Counted from the first letter of the stretch, positions 1 through 12,284 are shown. The stretch: 64,000 nucleotides of DNA from Peromyscus leucopus (GCF_004664715.2 NC_051082.1:11828998-11892997); one strand, 5' to 3'. The notes: generated from the sequence alone by a model not told the origin. Numbers and translations are program-made.

Positions 1-761
1 AGCAGGCTGGAGGCTGAGCGAGACCTCCATGTTCAAACTGCAGGGCTGCTCTAGGAAAGCAGGTCTCATCAGGGCTAGTCTGGTCAGATGGACATGGGGG
101 AACCTCTCTTCCTTACCCCAGAAGACTTGAGGGGCTGGTGGTGAAGCCGTGACTCCAGCTCAGATATTAAGCGCACAGGGAAGGTGTATGAGACCTGGTC
201 CTGCCTTTATTAAACCTGCTGTGTTCAGAAACAGCAGCCATCTACCCGGCCGGGCCCTCTGCCTCCCTACCCCATCACACCCGGCCAGCTCCGACTGGTG
301 TCACCAACTGGAATAGATCTACAGACCCAGCCGGAACCGGGTGACTGAGGAGATGGTAATCATATTGTGACTCTCTGCCAGTTCGCCAGAACCCCGTTTT
401 CTCACAACGGTTAGGAACCCACCATCACTCTGCAAAGTGAACTGAGATTTGATACGGCAGATTCGGGTCTCCAGGAGCTGGGCTGTGAGAGGCCACTGTG
501 TGACGGGCGGGCGGGGCACAGTGCAATGTGGCTGTGTTCTGGGATCAGCTCCACGCTGGAAAGAAAAGGAGCCAGGCCTACAGCCAAGGAAGACTGTTGG
601 GGACAGAGGCCCCAGGTGGGGACAGCGAGAGTCGGGTACAGGGAGCTGGTGAGGCGCTGCGCACCTGTCAGCCTCCTCGCTGCTGGGAACCGAGCCCGAA
701 CAACCAAAGCAGGTTCTAGGCCATGTTGTGAGACCCTGCCTCAAAAAACAAAACCAGACCA

Positions 762-967
762 GTCCTAGCACGTGGGAGGCTGAGGCAGAGGCAGGAGGAA
801 CTCTGAGTTTGAGGACCAGAGTTCAGTCCCCAACACTAAAGTGGAGCAGCTCATAACTATAATGCCAGCTAGAGGGGATCTGAAGCCCTCTCCTGGCCTT
901 CGAAGGTACCCACACCCATGTGCACATACATGCACAAGGAGACACACACACATCAACAAACAATAAA
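762..967 (+). mobile_element. B1 fragment plus B2/B3-type SINE
   Basis: A B1-like stretch (GGGAGGCTGAGGCAGAGGC) runs into a B3-type body with a CA-rich and AATAAAT tail. Confidence 0.5.
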
Positions 968-1002
968 TTGTCTCACTGACGATGTCAATGTGAATGAGAT
1001 GT

Positions 1003-1160
1003 CCATCTCAGCACTCGGGAGGCAGAGGCAGGTGGATTTCTGCGTTCAAGGCCAACCTAGTCTACGGAGCTAGTTCCAAGACAGTCAAGGCTACACAGAG
1101 TAAACCTGTCTTGAAAACCAAAACCAAACCAAACCAAACAAACAAAAAAAAAACCCAGAA
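1003..1160 (+). mobile_element. B1 SINE
   Basis: Contains CAGCACTCGGGAGGCAGAGG and CTACACAGAGTAAACC, ending in an AACCAAAC-rich tail. The 5' end is diverged. Confidence 0.75.
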
Positions 1161-1224
1161 ATTGCTGGTGCTAAAAATACAAGTCACATGGGATTATGGG
1201 ATTATACGAATCAATTTTTTTTGT

Positions 1225-1430
1225 CATTTAAAAAATTATTATTTATTATTGTATGTGGGGGGGAGGGGGCATTTGGGGGTGGGTGTGTATGGTGTGGTGC
1301 TTTAATAGAGGCCAGAGGACAACACTGTGGAGTCTGCTCTCTCCCTCCACCTTCAATGTAGGCTCCAGGAATTGAACCCAGGTCACAGGCTTGTGCAGCA
1401 AGCACCCACTAAGCCCTCTTGCCGACCAGA
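1225..1430 (-). mobile_element. B2/B3-type SINE
   Basis: Reverse-complement signature: GAGGCCAGAGGACAAC, AATTGAACCCAGGTC and a terminal CCACTAAGCC. Confidence 0.6.
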
Positions 1431-1561
1431 ATCCACTATTTTTTTTTTAAACGGCAATCTTCTGTTAGTTGCATAATTTTAGTTCTAGAAGCAGCAGATA
1501 AGAGATGTATTGTCTGACAATCAATCACAAACACAGAAGCTGTTCCACCCATCATAGGTTT

Positions 1562-1872
1562 AAAAAAAAAAAAAAAAAAAAAAAACAAACCACCCCAAAT
1601 GGCTGGGTGTGTTGTCCCACACTTGTACCCCCAGCACTCAGGAGATGGAGGTGGGGGAGGATCAAGGAGGGGGTGGGGGAGCCAGAGAGATGGCTCAGTG
1701 GTTTGAGAGCACTGGCTGCTCTTCCAAAACACCCAGGTTCAATTCCCAGCACCCACATGGCATCTCAACTGTCTAACTCCAGTTCCAAGGGAACCGACGC
1801 CCTCATACAGACAGACAGACATGCAGGCAAACCACCAATACAAATGCAATAAAAACAAGCATTAAAAAAAAT
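1562..1872 (+). mobile_element. A24 tract, B1 fragment and B2/B3 SINE
   Basis: An A24 run (1,562-1,585) is followed by a B1-like CAGCACTCAGGAGATGGAGG piece. Then comes a B2/B3 body starting GAGAGATGGCTCAGTGG and ending ATTAAAAAAAAT. Confidence 0.7.
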
Positions 1873-1944
1873 ACATTCAAGATCATTCTTGCCTACACAG
1901 AGGGTTTGAGGCCAGCCTAAGCTACCCGACATGTTGTGAGACCA

Positions 1945-2625
1945 ATTGCTAAACGGTCTTACTAATAAAGAACCCAGAGCCGGATATTGGGGTTAAAAAC
2001 TGAGAGATCAGAGGAATAGGACCAGCCACAGCCAACCTCACCTCACCAATTCCTCAGCCTCCAAAGAGACCTACTTCCTGTATACTAACGCCTATATGCC
2101 TTCCCTTTTTTTTTTTTTCAAGACAGGGTTTCTCTGTGTAGTTTTGGTGCCTGTCCTGGATCTCGCTCTGTAGACCAGGCCAGCTTCGAACTCACAGAGA
2201 TCCGCCTGCCTCTGCCTCCTGAGTGCTGGGATTAAAGGCGTGTACCACCACCACCACCACCACCACCACCACCACCACCACCACCACCACCACCACCACC
2301 GCCAGGCTTCTATATGCCTTTCTGTCCCTGCTCTCTTACTTCCTCTCTGCCCATCTACATCACTTCCCGCCTGTCTGTCTGTACAGACCTCCATACCTCC
2401 ATGGTTAGTGCTAGGATTAAAGGCGTGTGCCACCACGCCTGGCTCTGTTCCCAGTGTGGTCTTGAACTCACAGAGATCCAGATGAATCTCTGCCTCTCGA
2501 ATGCTAGGATTAAAGGCCTGTGCTACCATTGCCTGACTTCTATGTTTACTATAGTGGCTGGGTTTTTCCTCTGATTCTCAGGTAAGCTTTATTAGGGTGC
2601 ACAGTATATTGGGGGACACAACATG
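1945..2625. mobile_element. unclassified composite rodent repeat with B1-derived parts
   Basis: The flanks (near 1,960 GGTCTTACTAATAAAG and near 2,580 GGTAAGCTTTATTAGGG) resemble a repeat I know from many rodent introns, but I cannot name the family. Two B1-derived stretches lie inside it. LTR-related is a guess. Confidence 0.4.
2107..2300 (-). mobile_element. B1 SINE with expanded (ACC)19 at its 5' end
   Basis: T-run, GAGACAGGGTTTCTCTG-type start, and GGGATTAAAGGCGTG near the end. The usual CCACCACC box has grown to 19 ACC units (2,244-2,300). Confidence 0.85.
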
Positions 2626-2991
2626 TATCTCCAAAAAAAAAAAAGGTGCACTATTTATTGTTAGTTGAGACCTAATGAAGCTGACTGTGCATTACTGTCT
2701 GTGTGGTCTATTCCTGTGTAATAATTAGTAGTTAAAACAACCTGCCCGTATCTAACTCGGGTACCTCAGCAGCCCATCAGATCTGGCAGTTTAGATAGCT
2801 GAGCCCCCGGGTGGACACATGGCTGGAACACTAGGCTTCTAAGCTCCTGGGCTGTCAACAACATTCAGGTGCTCGCTGCCAGGCGGCCTGAGAGGAACTC
2901 TGCATCCATGGAGGTCTGGAGGTCTGTACAGACAGACGGACCTCTCTAAAGTCACCTAGACTTTAGGTATCTTCTCCTCCCATCTTTACTC

Positions 2992-3157
2992 TTCTTTTTT
3001 TGGGGGTGGGGGAGTTGAGACAGGGTTTCTCTGTGTAGCCCTGGTTGTTCTGGATCTCGCTCAGTAGACCAGGCTGGCCTCGAACTCAGAGATCCGCCTG
3101 CCTCTGCCTCCCGAGTGCTGGGATCAAAGGTGTGCGTGTGCCGCCATCCCTGGCTTC
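2992..3157 (-). mobile_element. B1 SINE
   Basis: GAGACAGGGTTTCTCTGTG through GTGCTGGGATCAAAGGTG in reverse orientation. Confidence 0.85.
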
Positions 3158-3422
3158 CTCCCATCTTGCCAATGACTTGCCCACATCAATTTCTCTTCTT
3201 TCCCTTTTGTTTGTTCTGAGGACTAAGGACTTGGTCGAAAGCAGAGAAAGCAGGGCTCTGAGGTCACCACCAGTTCCAAGGTGGCTCACCAGCATTTGCT
3301 GAAGGGACAGACCCTGTGGCTCAAGGCCTAGCCTAGGTGGATACCTTCCTCCCACACCTCCACAAGCTTGACTGTAAAATGGGAGCAAACTGTACATACA
3401 TCTTGAGTGGGGATGACTGCCT

Positions 3423-3425
<3 letters not shown>

Positions 3426-3469
<44 letters not shown>

Positions 3470-3476
3470 CCACCAG
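3426..3476 (+). repeat. (AC)n microsatellite
   Basis: About 25 uninterrupted AC units. Confidence 0.97.
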
Positions 3477-4644
3477 CAAGGGCAACAACAGTGGCCGGAG
3501 AGACTGTCAGTTAAGCGGTATGCAGGTAGGTCACTCCATTTGCAGCTCCTGTATTCGCTGTCCAGCCAAAGAGCAAGGGGGAGACTTGCGGAATAAGAAG
3601 GGGGATCTGCAAGTGCCCTAACGCAGCAGAGGCTGGGAAGCCACCACTAATTTCACCAGGGAGTTGTCCAATCATAACAGTCTTCCAGAGAGAAACTGTG
3701 CCCTGCACCATATCTCGAATAACTCAAAGCCGCCCCAGGCAGTAACACAGCGCTGCCACCTGCGCCTAGAACACGGGGAGGGAGAGATCGCTGAGCCATA
3801 GCCTGGCACTTCATAGAATCTGTAATCGCGGGATCTGAGCTGGACTCCCAGCGGGCAGGGTGGGCGGCTGTGGGAGAGGGTTTCTGCTTTGGGAGGAACC
3901 AAGTGATAAAGTTCAACCACCCAGATGCGCAGAGGGACGCCCGCCCCATCCCTGATCAAGATGGAGGCTTGGGGACTGGACTTAGAGGCCACTCTGATTT
4001 GGGGCTGGGCTGAAGGGAATCAGGAAGGGCACAGCAGGAGGGTGGGGTGGTCCGCTCCCACTTCCTGCCTCCTGCTGCCAGGATGAGACTAATTTAAGTA
4101 GCTCCCTGACCAAGGAAGGGTAGTCTGGGACAGTTCTGTAGGCTTCTCTCGGTCTTGATGTTTCCCAGCACCTCTGAAGCAGGAGGGTACTAGGCTTCCA
4201 AGATGTGCAATGCATGCAGCCTGGGGAGGCTCAGGGAGCCTGAGTCAGAGAATAAACCTCCAAACCTGGCTCCTGCCCCTACCACATAGCCAGAGTCTCC
4301 AAGACCAACCCACCTTGTGGTTGCTGGTTTCAGGGACAACCATCTATAATATCACCACCTGACAGTCCTACCCAAAACACTCCACATATCCAGCCAAGGC
4401 AAGATGGTCTCTCTGTCAGCTGGGATTCCTTGCTCCAGTACCAACCAATCATAATGGTGGCCAGGCCCTCTGGTCACTAGGAAGGCTCTTGTTTCAACCT
4501 CACGACAGTACCAAAGAGCAGTCTTGGTGTGGCTATCTCTTTATGAATGAGGGGACCCAAGCTTGGAGACGTGCTATAGCCTGCCTGAGGGGCACAGTCC
4601 CTTCTACGCTGGATTGACACTCAGCTGCATCGTGCAGGCTCATC
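3477..4644. other. TPCN1 intron, no gene recognised
   Basis: Mostly unique sequence. A weak MIR-like stretch (ATGAATGAGGGGACCC) is near 4,540-4,600. No exon of TPCN1 could be matched. Confidence 0.5.
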
Positions 4645-5024
4645 CCTTGCCTGCCTGAGGCACCTGATTGGTCTAATAAAGCTGAACGGCCAATAGCTGG
4701 GCAGGAGAGGGACAGGCGGGGCCTGGCGGGCAGAGAGAATAAGGAGGAGGAGAAATCTAGCCTTGAGAGAGGAGGAGGAGAGAACTAGGGAGAAAGAGAG
4801 GGCTGCGCCTGGGGCCAGAAGCCAGGCAGCCATGAGTCAGCCATGGAGACAGCAGGAAAGGAAGATATACAGAAAGAAAGGTGAAAGCCCACGGCAGAAC
4901 GTAGATAAAGAGAAACAGATTAAAATAAGAATTAAGCCAAGGCCAAACATTCAAAACTAATAACAAGTCTCTGTGTCATGATCTGGGAGCTGGTTGGTGG
5001 CCCAAAAGAAAAAGCCTGCTACAA
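4645..5024 (+). mobile_element. solitary LTR-like interspersed repeat
   Basis: Begins near GATTGGTCTAATAAAGC, has a GA-rich middle, and ends GTGGCCCAAAAG...CTACA. I recognise the layout from cricetid genomes as an ERV-type LTR, but the family is not assigned. No internal viral gene is present. Confidence 0.45.
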
Positions 5025-5582
5025 GGGAGGCCTGGCATCCCATCTCAACCCTGACTCCCACCCTCCCCAGCTCCCACTTTTTAAACTGTGGTGGTGACCT
5101 AAGTGAATGTAGTGGCTTAATTAAGAAAAACAAAGACTTTAAATTCTCTTCCCATCGTCATTCTTCAGCATATATCTTTGGATTGTATTTTTAGAATGTT
5201 TGATTTTTAAACAGTGACGTTTGAGTTGCTAACCTGAGTTTCTTAAATTCAAAAAAAAAAAAAAATCACTAAATCAATGCTGGCTTAGGATTAGGACAGA
5301 ATTTCTAACGGTTTGAGAGGACCCTAAACTTACTCCTGCACTGTGGACTAAGTATTTATGCAGAGCAATGTTCTCAGGATTGATTATAAGCTCCAAATAT
5401 TGATCGGCTCTAGGAAACGTTGGAGTCTCTGCATCCTGCACTGTAAAATATTCAGCCAAGATTTGATCCCGCAGGTTAAAAACAGACAAGCACATTGGTC
5501 TCACTTAGGATGCAAATTTGCCTTCATCTTCAATAAATGGTAAAATTATACATACCAAAGAACTGTTCTCAAATAAATATCT

Positions 5583-5802
5583 CGGGCTGCTGAGATGACT
5601 CTGTGGGTTAAACTCTTGCCGCCAGGCCTGAGGACCTGAGTCTGATGCTCACGACGAACGTGTGGGAAGGAGAGAACTGACTCCCATAAGTTGTCCTCTG
5701 ACCTCCACATGCGTGGGTGTGTGCATATACACATGTGTACACACACACACACACGTACACACATGTACACACACAGACAGAGTAAATAAATGTTTAAAAA
5801 TC
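5583..5802 (+). mobile_element. B3 SINE
   Basis: GAGATGACTCTGTGGGTTAAA start, GTTGTCCTCTGACCTCCACA, CA-rich part and GTAAATAAATG tail. Confidence 0.75.
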
Positions 5803-6757
5803 TGTAAAGGGTTTTTTTTAAGTAGAAACAGTTTAAGAAGCCCTGCCCTAGCTCACCCAGGTGCCTGAATGGATCAGTCCCCCTCCACCTGAGTGATGTC
5901 ACCCATGCTCTAGGGTCTCCTACCACAGAACTCACTCCAAGGGCTATAAACTCTATGCCCACGGGCACCTACTAGAATGTGGGAAGCTGAGGTTTCAGAA
6001 GGCAAAGCTCAGGCGAGAACATGAATAACGCCTGCTGGACCACCCAGGTACCCCTTAAACACCGAGTGCAACCAAACGGGTAATGCGGTGTCCTGTCCTG
6101 GGCCACTGCTTTCCTCCCATTTCCCCCTTTTTTGGTGGGTTGGGATTGGACCCAGGGCCTTATACAGTAAGCACTCTACCACTAAGACATGCCCCTAGTC
6201 CCCACCTGGTCCTGCCACTCATCTCTATTCCCTTTGAGACTAGGTGGATTTTCAGACCCCTGTAACATGACAGTAGCCCCCTCCCCCTGCTTAAAGTACC
6301 CGAGGCCTTCTCCATCACTCTGATGGATGATATTCCCACACCTCGGCACAGGCCTGGGAGGTGGCGGGGAGCAGAGGCAACCTCGACATCTCAGCTCCCT
6401 ACTCCACCCTGTAATTAAAGCACTGCTGTGCCACTCACCCGGGATGACACAGGTCTCTCTCTGCCTCTTTCTTTAGGGACAGACTTTCACCTCCTGTTCA
6501 TCATCCTTTTAAAATGTGGGGCACACCCAACCTTAATCTCTCTAGAGCCTTTCCCATGCTACCCCAAACCCTTACCTCTCCTCCAGCTGCCCCTCCCACC
6601 TCTAGGTACACTGAGAGCCGTAATCTATGCAACCAAACGGGTCCACTACCTGCTCCACAGCCTGTCAACCAGACTGTCACACCTCCACAGGCCATTTCCC
6701 GCTTCTCCTACAACAGCCACAGCTCTGTCCTAGAGACAGACGACCGGGCCATTCGAA
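5803..6757. other. TPCN1 intron, no gene recognised
   Basis: Mostly unique sequence; short AAACCCTTACC-type pyrimidine stretches only. A reverse SINE remnant lies near 6,125-6,200 (GGATTGGACCCAGGGCC). Confidence 0.4.
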
Positions 6758-6759
6758 AA

Positions 6760-6945
6760 TGCCACCTTCCGTACACCTTTAATCCCAGCACTCGGGAGGC
6801 AGAGCCAGGCAGACCTCTGTGAGTTCGAGGCCAGCCTGGTCTACAGAGTGAGTTCCAGGACAGTCTCCAAAGCTACACAGAGAAACCCTGTTTCAAAAAA
6901 CCAAAAAATAGAAAAGAAAAAAAGAAAGAAAGAAAACGCCACCTT
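6760..6945 (+). mobile_element. B1 SINE
   Basis: TTTAATCCCAGCACTCGGG, AGCCTGGTCTACAGAGTG, A-rich tail with (AAAG)n. Confidence 0.9.
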
Positions 6946-7001
6946 CTCAGTTGACAAGATGGCAATGGTTTAAAGAATGACTGGATAACAAATCATTATT
7001 T

Positions 7002-7168
7002 CGCCCGGCAGTGGTGGCGCACGCCTTTAATCCCAGCACTCGGGAGGCAGAGCCAGGAGAATCTCTGTGAGTTCTTTGAGGCCAACCTGGTCTACAAAGC
7101 AAGATCCATGACAGGCACCAAAAACTACACAGAGAAACCCGTCTTGAAAAACCAAAACAACAACAAAT
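7002..7168 (+). mobile_element. B1 SINE
   Basis: Full-length B1: GCCCGGCAGTGGTGGCGCAC through AACCAAAACAACAACA. The flanks ATAACAAATCATT and AACAAATCATTACTT form a likely target duplication. Confidence 0.92.
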
Positions 7169-7185
7169 CATTACTTCTAAAAACT

Positions 7186-7412
7186 TTTTAAAGACATCAT
7201 TTATTTTTACTCACGTGTGCAAGTGCCTGCTTTCCAGTCTATGCACCATGTGAGTACAGTTGCCCATGGAGACCAGAAGAGGGCGCCAGATCCCTCTGGA
7301 ACTGCAGTTACCTACCAGTGGTTGTGAGCCCCCTGATGTGGGTGCTGGGAACAGAACCCTGGGTCCTCTGCCAGAGCACCCAGTACTCATAAGCTCTCTC
7401 TCCAGCCCCCAG
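7186..7412 (-). mobile_element. B2/B3-type SINE
   Basis: GACCAGAAGAGGGCGCCAGA, TGATGTGGGTGCTGGGAAC and CTCTCTCTCCAGCCCC in reverse order. Confidence 0.85.
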
Positions 7413-7515
7413 ACTACTTTTTTTTTTTTTTAATTTGTAACTCCTGCTTGAATCTCCACTATAAATCTCGAAGTCAAAGACAAAATACACACATACACAC
7501 CAACACCTCCCGACT

Positions 7516-7728
7516 GGGGGCGTAGCTCAGTGGCAGAATGCTCAGCTAGCATGACTAAGGCCATCCGTTCAATTGCCAGCACTGGGGGAAAAAAACACAT
7601 CAAAGCCAATAAATAAACCCTCATTACCAGGTAAGGCGAGTCACTGAAAGAGGGGGTGTGGCTCAGTGAGGCACCCGTGTAGCATACATGAAGTTCTGGA
7701 TTGGAGTTGTAGCACAAAAAAAAAAAAA
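7516..7728 (+). mobile_element. two ID-type SINEs
   Basis: GGGCGTAGCTCAGTGGCAGA (7,518 on) and GGGGTGTGGCTCAGTG (7,652 on) are tRNA-derived ID heads with pol III A boxes, each followed by an A-rich tail. Confidence 0.65.
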
Positions 7729-8183
7729 TTGGTAAAGAAAAGGCGGTGGCCTGAAAGCTGGAAAGGATGAAACTCACCCCGAATGTCCTCTACATTCCCG
7801 CCCTAACTGGCTAAGCCTGCCTCAACCGGTTCTGTGGCTCCTTAATGACAGACACCCTGGGGAGGTGACCTCAGACCAGGACAGCTGGCTAGCCGGGTGT
7901 GCACTGTTTTCCTTGACTTGAAGGGATCTGCAGAACCGAGCTGGCCTGAGGATGGCAGCCAGTGACTTCTCCTGGTGACTCTAACAGTGTCAGCCTGTGA
8001 CCCAGGGACAAATGGACAGAGCAGGGTGGCATCTGTCACCCTGCAGAGCGCCCATGCCAGTGTGTCCGAGGTTGCTTCTTCCACACCAAGGGTACAGAAT
8101 CACACTTTCTCAGCTTGACCTAATGATCCTCCTGCCTCAGCCTCCCGCATCCTGGGATTATACAAGCACACCATGATGCGTGG

Positions 8184-10789
8184 CCCAAGACTTCCACAAA
8201 CAGCTCCACACCCTAACAGAAAGTAAACAAGGTGGAGAGGGTCTCACGAACCACAGACATGAGCGCCAGCAGCCCCCAGTCTGGGCCATCCCCACCAGTC
8301 TCCATACTGGCCACAGGGCTCCAGCATCAGGGTATCCACATGGCCTACGGCTGTCCCCCCAACTCCAAACACATCCTCCCTTGTCCTTCTTTTCCCAAGC
8401 CTTGATCTTGGTTCCTGACACAGCCTATTTTCATAGCCACAATGGAAAACAAGCCCAGAGGTTCTAGTGTGGAGCGGGCTAAGGCAGGGTGCTGAGGCGG
8501 GCAGGGGAGGGGCGCGGAGGAGGAGGAAGCCGTGGCTCACGACAGGAAGCTGGGGTTTTCCCTTACCCTTTGTCCGGGCCGCCGGGTTAGCCCACAGACA
8601 CGGCACAACAAAACACCATCAGGGTGGTCACTCTGACGTCACAGAACGCTGCCTCAGCTGCCAGCCACCGCCGTGGAACGGCACACACTTTCGTCTGGCA
8701 AAGCAAAGCCAGAAACCAACTCTGGATGAGACCCCGTCCCTGGTCCCTGTCCCCTCAACCCCCACTTCCTGAGGAAGGCATGTCAGCTAAGGGCTAGGAT
8801 GCTTGGGTCCAGTGTACCAGTGTGCCTTTGTGACCTGGGGCAGGTTTCGACCTTTGGGAACCTCGGTTTCCTCCCTGCAGGAGGATCTTGAAAGCGCTGA
8901 CCTATAGAAGTCTGCGGGGTCAAGATGCCACAGGAGGGACAAGCCCATTCCTGGGGCCGCCTAGCATGGGGCCATGGGGCGGGGCTCCACAGTGGCAGGT
9001 CACTGTGATGCCTGTGACCTTTCTCACTCAGACTGACTGGGCAGGGAGAGAGGAGTTTGAGGCAGACAGTGGACAACACATCAGGAAATCCGCTCCGCCA
9101 AGATCAGAAGGAAGGGCTGTCCCTCAGGCCCCCAAGTGCGAAGGACCCCAAACACTCCTGCCTGGCTGTAGTCTTGGTTGTTTTCTGTAAAAGCATGGGG
9201 TTTCCTCCATCGGGCCTCACGTTGTTACTTAAGACAGTCCCAGGAGACACTGCGGCCAGAAACCACCAGCTCAACAGCACAATAAACCTTCCAGCTGCTC
9301 CCATGTTCCCCCCCTGACTTGGAGGCTGGGAAGTCAACTGTTCTGGCTCATAAAACACTTTCAGAGCACACACGAGCTCAGACCTCCTTCGGGTGACTGG
9401 CGGAGCAGGGGCAGCAGGTGCCAGCCTGCACCCAGCTGCTGCGCCCGCCATTTAGATGCGGTGGCTTTCTTCATGCAGAGGAAGAGATGGCATTTCATGG
9501 CAGGGGGGCCCGGGGCAACAGACAGGATCCCCCCCTCTGAAGATGCAGAGGGCCGGGAAGCTTAAGGCTTCGAGCCTCCGTTATGAGGCTCCATCTCAGC
9601 ATGCCGGGTGCTTGCTCATTTTAACTGGTACCACCAACAATCTGGTGACATCCGGCACTCTGCCCCATAAAAGCCAGAGGAATGACTCTGGCAAGGCCAG
9701 GAGGCCAGGCAAAGTGGGAGGTTGTGGAAACTTAATTGTTCTTGGTTCCCGACGGCGCCACTGCCTCGGTGTCCCCGTGTGGTGGTAGCCAGCTGCTGGG
9801 CTGGGAGTGAGGCGATATGGATTCACACCGCGTCCCGAGTTCAAGACTCCCGCTCACCGCAGACATTCCATGGAAGAGCCTTGTCCGCACGCAGTCTCAT
9901 CACCTACGTCATGACTGGCCAAGCATGGACCACGTGATCCACAGCATTTCGCCAAGTCCCCGCCCCCCCCCCCCCAGCTGGGGGAATGTAAGGACCCCGA
10001 CATACAGCAAGGATGCTGCAGCCTGAAGAACCCAGGTATGTCCTCAGCTAGGACTGAAGGCCTGGGGCTTGACTCCAGAACTCACACAGCCACCCCACCG
10101 GACAGGCTACAAGTGTCAGAAGCCATGGCGGACCCCCTTGGGTATCCTTCCCTCTCTGACAAGCGTGCTGGCATGTCTGGCCCCCCACAAAGAGCTACAG
10201 GGCGAGACTGCTGCATGGAAGGACTGTTGAGCTGATCACCCCTTGAGAAAGGCCCTGCTGCCTCCTCCCAGCCCCTCTTGGCCACATCTGCCGGAGGCCA
10301 GCAGCTCTGGTCACCTAGATCGTTCCTGGTGCCAGCTGGCTCAGGCTATATGAAATCTCTAGAAATGGAGCCAGGGTGTCACACGCAGGTCCCCGTGAGG
10401 ACAGTGGCCTTCCCTTTAGATACGGCACTGCGTCCTGGGCTTGAGCATTAAGACTCTGTGTTCTGTCCTCTGAGGCCCATCCCTGACCAGCCTGTCACCT
10501 GGAAACCATAATAATGCCACACCGAAGTAACCAGGAGACCAGGGCACAGCCGTACCTGTTCCTCATCAGAAAACACGTGTGTGGGCTTAAAGGCATGGGG
10601 GAGGCAAAATCCTACTGGGAATTGCCAGGAGGCGCCAGGCGTACCCACTGTATACACACTGCCATGCACATGCGGACCAGACTACGGCCCGGCATGTGTA
10701 CAGACTGTCTCTAACCGCCCGGCCACACCACCAGAGAGCCGCAGTCCCAACCCGTCTCCCCCTCAACAAAACAATAAAGAAAAAAATTC
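8184..10789. other. repeat-poor TPCN1 intron, no gene recognised
   Basis: About 2.6 kb largely free of SINEs, with CpG-containing stretches (8,480-8,600 and 9,380-9,460). A MIR-like piece lies near 8,826-8,890 (TGACCTGGGGCAGG). No TPCN1 exon was matched. A perfect CRE is listed separately. Confidence 0.5.
8634..8641. promoter_or_regulatory. perfect CRE palindrome TGACGTCA in intron
   Basis: The eight bases TGACGTCA match the CREB/ATF site exactly, inside a repeat-poor, moderately GC-rich block. Function is not shown. Confidence 0.4.
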
Positions 10790-10953
10790 CTGGGGGCTAT
10801 GCAGATGGTTCAGTGGGTAAAGGTAGTACTAGCATGCTACCAAGTCTGACGACCCGGGATGCACATGGTGGAGAGAACTGAGTCCCGCAGGTTGTCCTCT
10901 GACCTCCACATGTGTGCCACAGCACACACATGTGGGTGCACGCGCACGCGCGT

Positions 10954-10988
<35 letters not shown>

Positions 10989-11003
10989 AAACATATTATA
11001 AAA
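10786..11003 (+). mobile_element. B3 SINE with CA tract
   Basis: ATGGTTCAGTGGGTAAAGG, GTTGTCCTCTGACCTCCACA, then (CA)n and AAAATAAACAT tail. Confidence 0.85.
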
Positions 11004-12087
11004 ACAAATCTCTATGCTGAAAGGCTGACCTTAGAGCCTCAGAATAGGAGGCATATGGTTCAAGGTGGCGTCTTTAGAGGTAACTGAGGTAAAATGAGGC
11101 ACTGTGTGGGCCGCAGTTTTGAGGAGATAGCAGAAAAGCCATCTGCCAGGCACATGACTGCCAACTCCACTGACCTGCTGTCTGTACCCTGCCTGCCCTG
11201 GGTACCCCAGGGTCTACAGCAACTGTAGACAGGGCCTGGGGCTTCCAGAACTGTCAGGTATTTACTGGAAGAGACGAGACTCTGGTGCTAGAGCAAAGAC
11301 AGACAGGATGCCACTCACATCTGACAAGGGGGTTTTGTCAGCCCCTCCTGCAAGCTTCCAGGCTCCAGAAACCCAGCTAAGTTCATTTCTGCCATGGCCT
11401 GAGAAGTCCCTGCACCTTCAGGTCCTAAGCTAAGAGGTACAAAGATGAAGAGAACTCAGCCCAGCAGGTGACCAGATGGCTAACTGAGTAATTACCACGT
11501 GATGGCTATCTCCCAGCCCACAGCAGGAAAGTGATTCATTAACTCTCTCTCTAAGCAGAGACTTAGAAGCAATCACAGAAGTGTGCGAGCAGGAAGTTTT
11601 CAGCTCCAATTGGAATCCTTGTGCAAACAGGAGAGCCAGGAATGTCTTCCAGACGGACTGCCTGATCAAAGCCCAGGCTCCAAACAGCACTGGGGACTCA
11701 GTGGGTTGAAGAGTCACGCCATGGGCTGGCCCAGGAAACAGGGCCCCGTCGGGAAAGAAGGCGTGGGACACACCAGGCCGGGGACCCTGAGCAAAACCGC
11801 TTGGCTTCACCTGGTAGGGATGAGACAGTCCCCAAACAGCTTGAGGACAGGAAAATTGCCAGGTTGGGTGTGGTTCATGTTGACAGCTCAGACAGTAGGG
11901 GACCTCAGGACAATGGGAAAAATCAAAACACGAGATAGCCAGGCCTGGGCAAAGGTCTGGGGCTTCCTGTGACAGTTCCACCCAGCTGGCTAGTTTTCTA
12001 GCCACGTAAGATAAGTCAAGGGTCCTTTTAGGAGAGGGGACCTCACTTGAGAGAACGCTGCCTATCAAACTGGCCTGTAGACAAGTC
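11004..12087. other. TPCN1 intron, no gene recognised
   Basis: Unique sequence, no SINE. A 212-codon open frame on the minus strand (11,430-12,068) has no recognisable domain or exon borders. Confidence 0.5.
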
Positions 12088-12104
12088 TACAGTGCATTTT
12101 CTTT

Positions 12105-12267
12105 TTTTTTTTTTTTTTGGTTTTTTGAGACAGGGTTTCTCTGTGTAGCTTTGCGCCTTTCCTGGGACTCACTTGGTAGCCCAGGCTGGCCTCGAACTCA
12201 CAGAGATCCGCCTGGCTCTGCCTCCCGAGTGCCGGGATTAAAGGCGTGCGCCACCACCGCCCCGGCT
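12105..12267 (-). mobile_element. B1 SINE with target-site duplication
   Basis: A full B1 in reverse. The 17 bases TACAGTGCATTTTCTTT flank it at 12,088-12,104 and 12,268-12,284. Confidence 0.95.
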
Positions 12268-12284
12268 TACAGTGCATTTTCTTT

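Noticed and set aside
2223..2485. poly-His and poly-Thr frames
   Set aside because: Six-frame translation of the (ACC)19 microsatellite.
4645..5024. possible complete endogenous retrovirus
   Set aside because: Only one LTR-like segment is present; no gag, pol or env reading frames and no second LTR nearby.
11430..12068. 212-codon minus-strand frame in TPCN1 intron
   Set aside because: No resemblance to TPC1 or another family and no exon borders; most likely chance.
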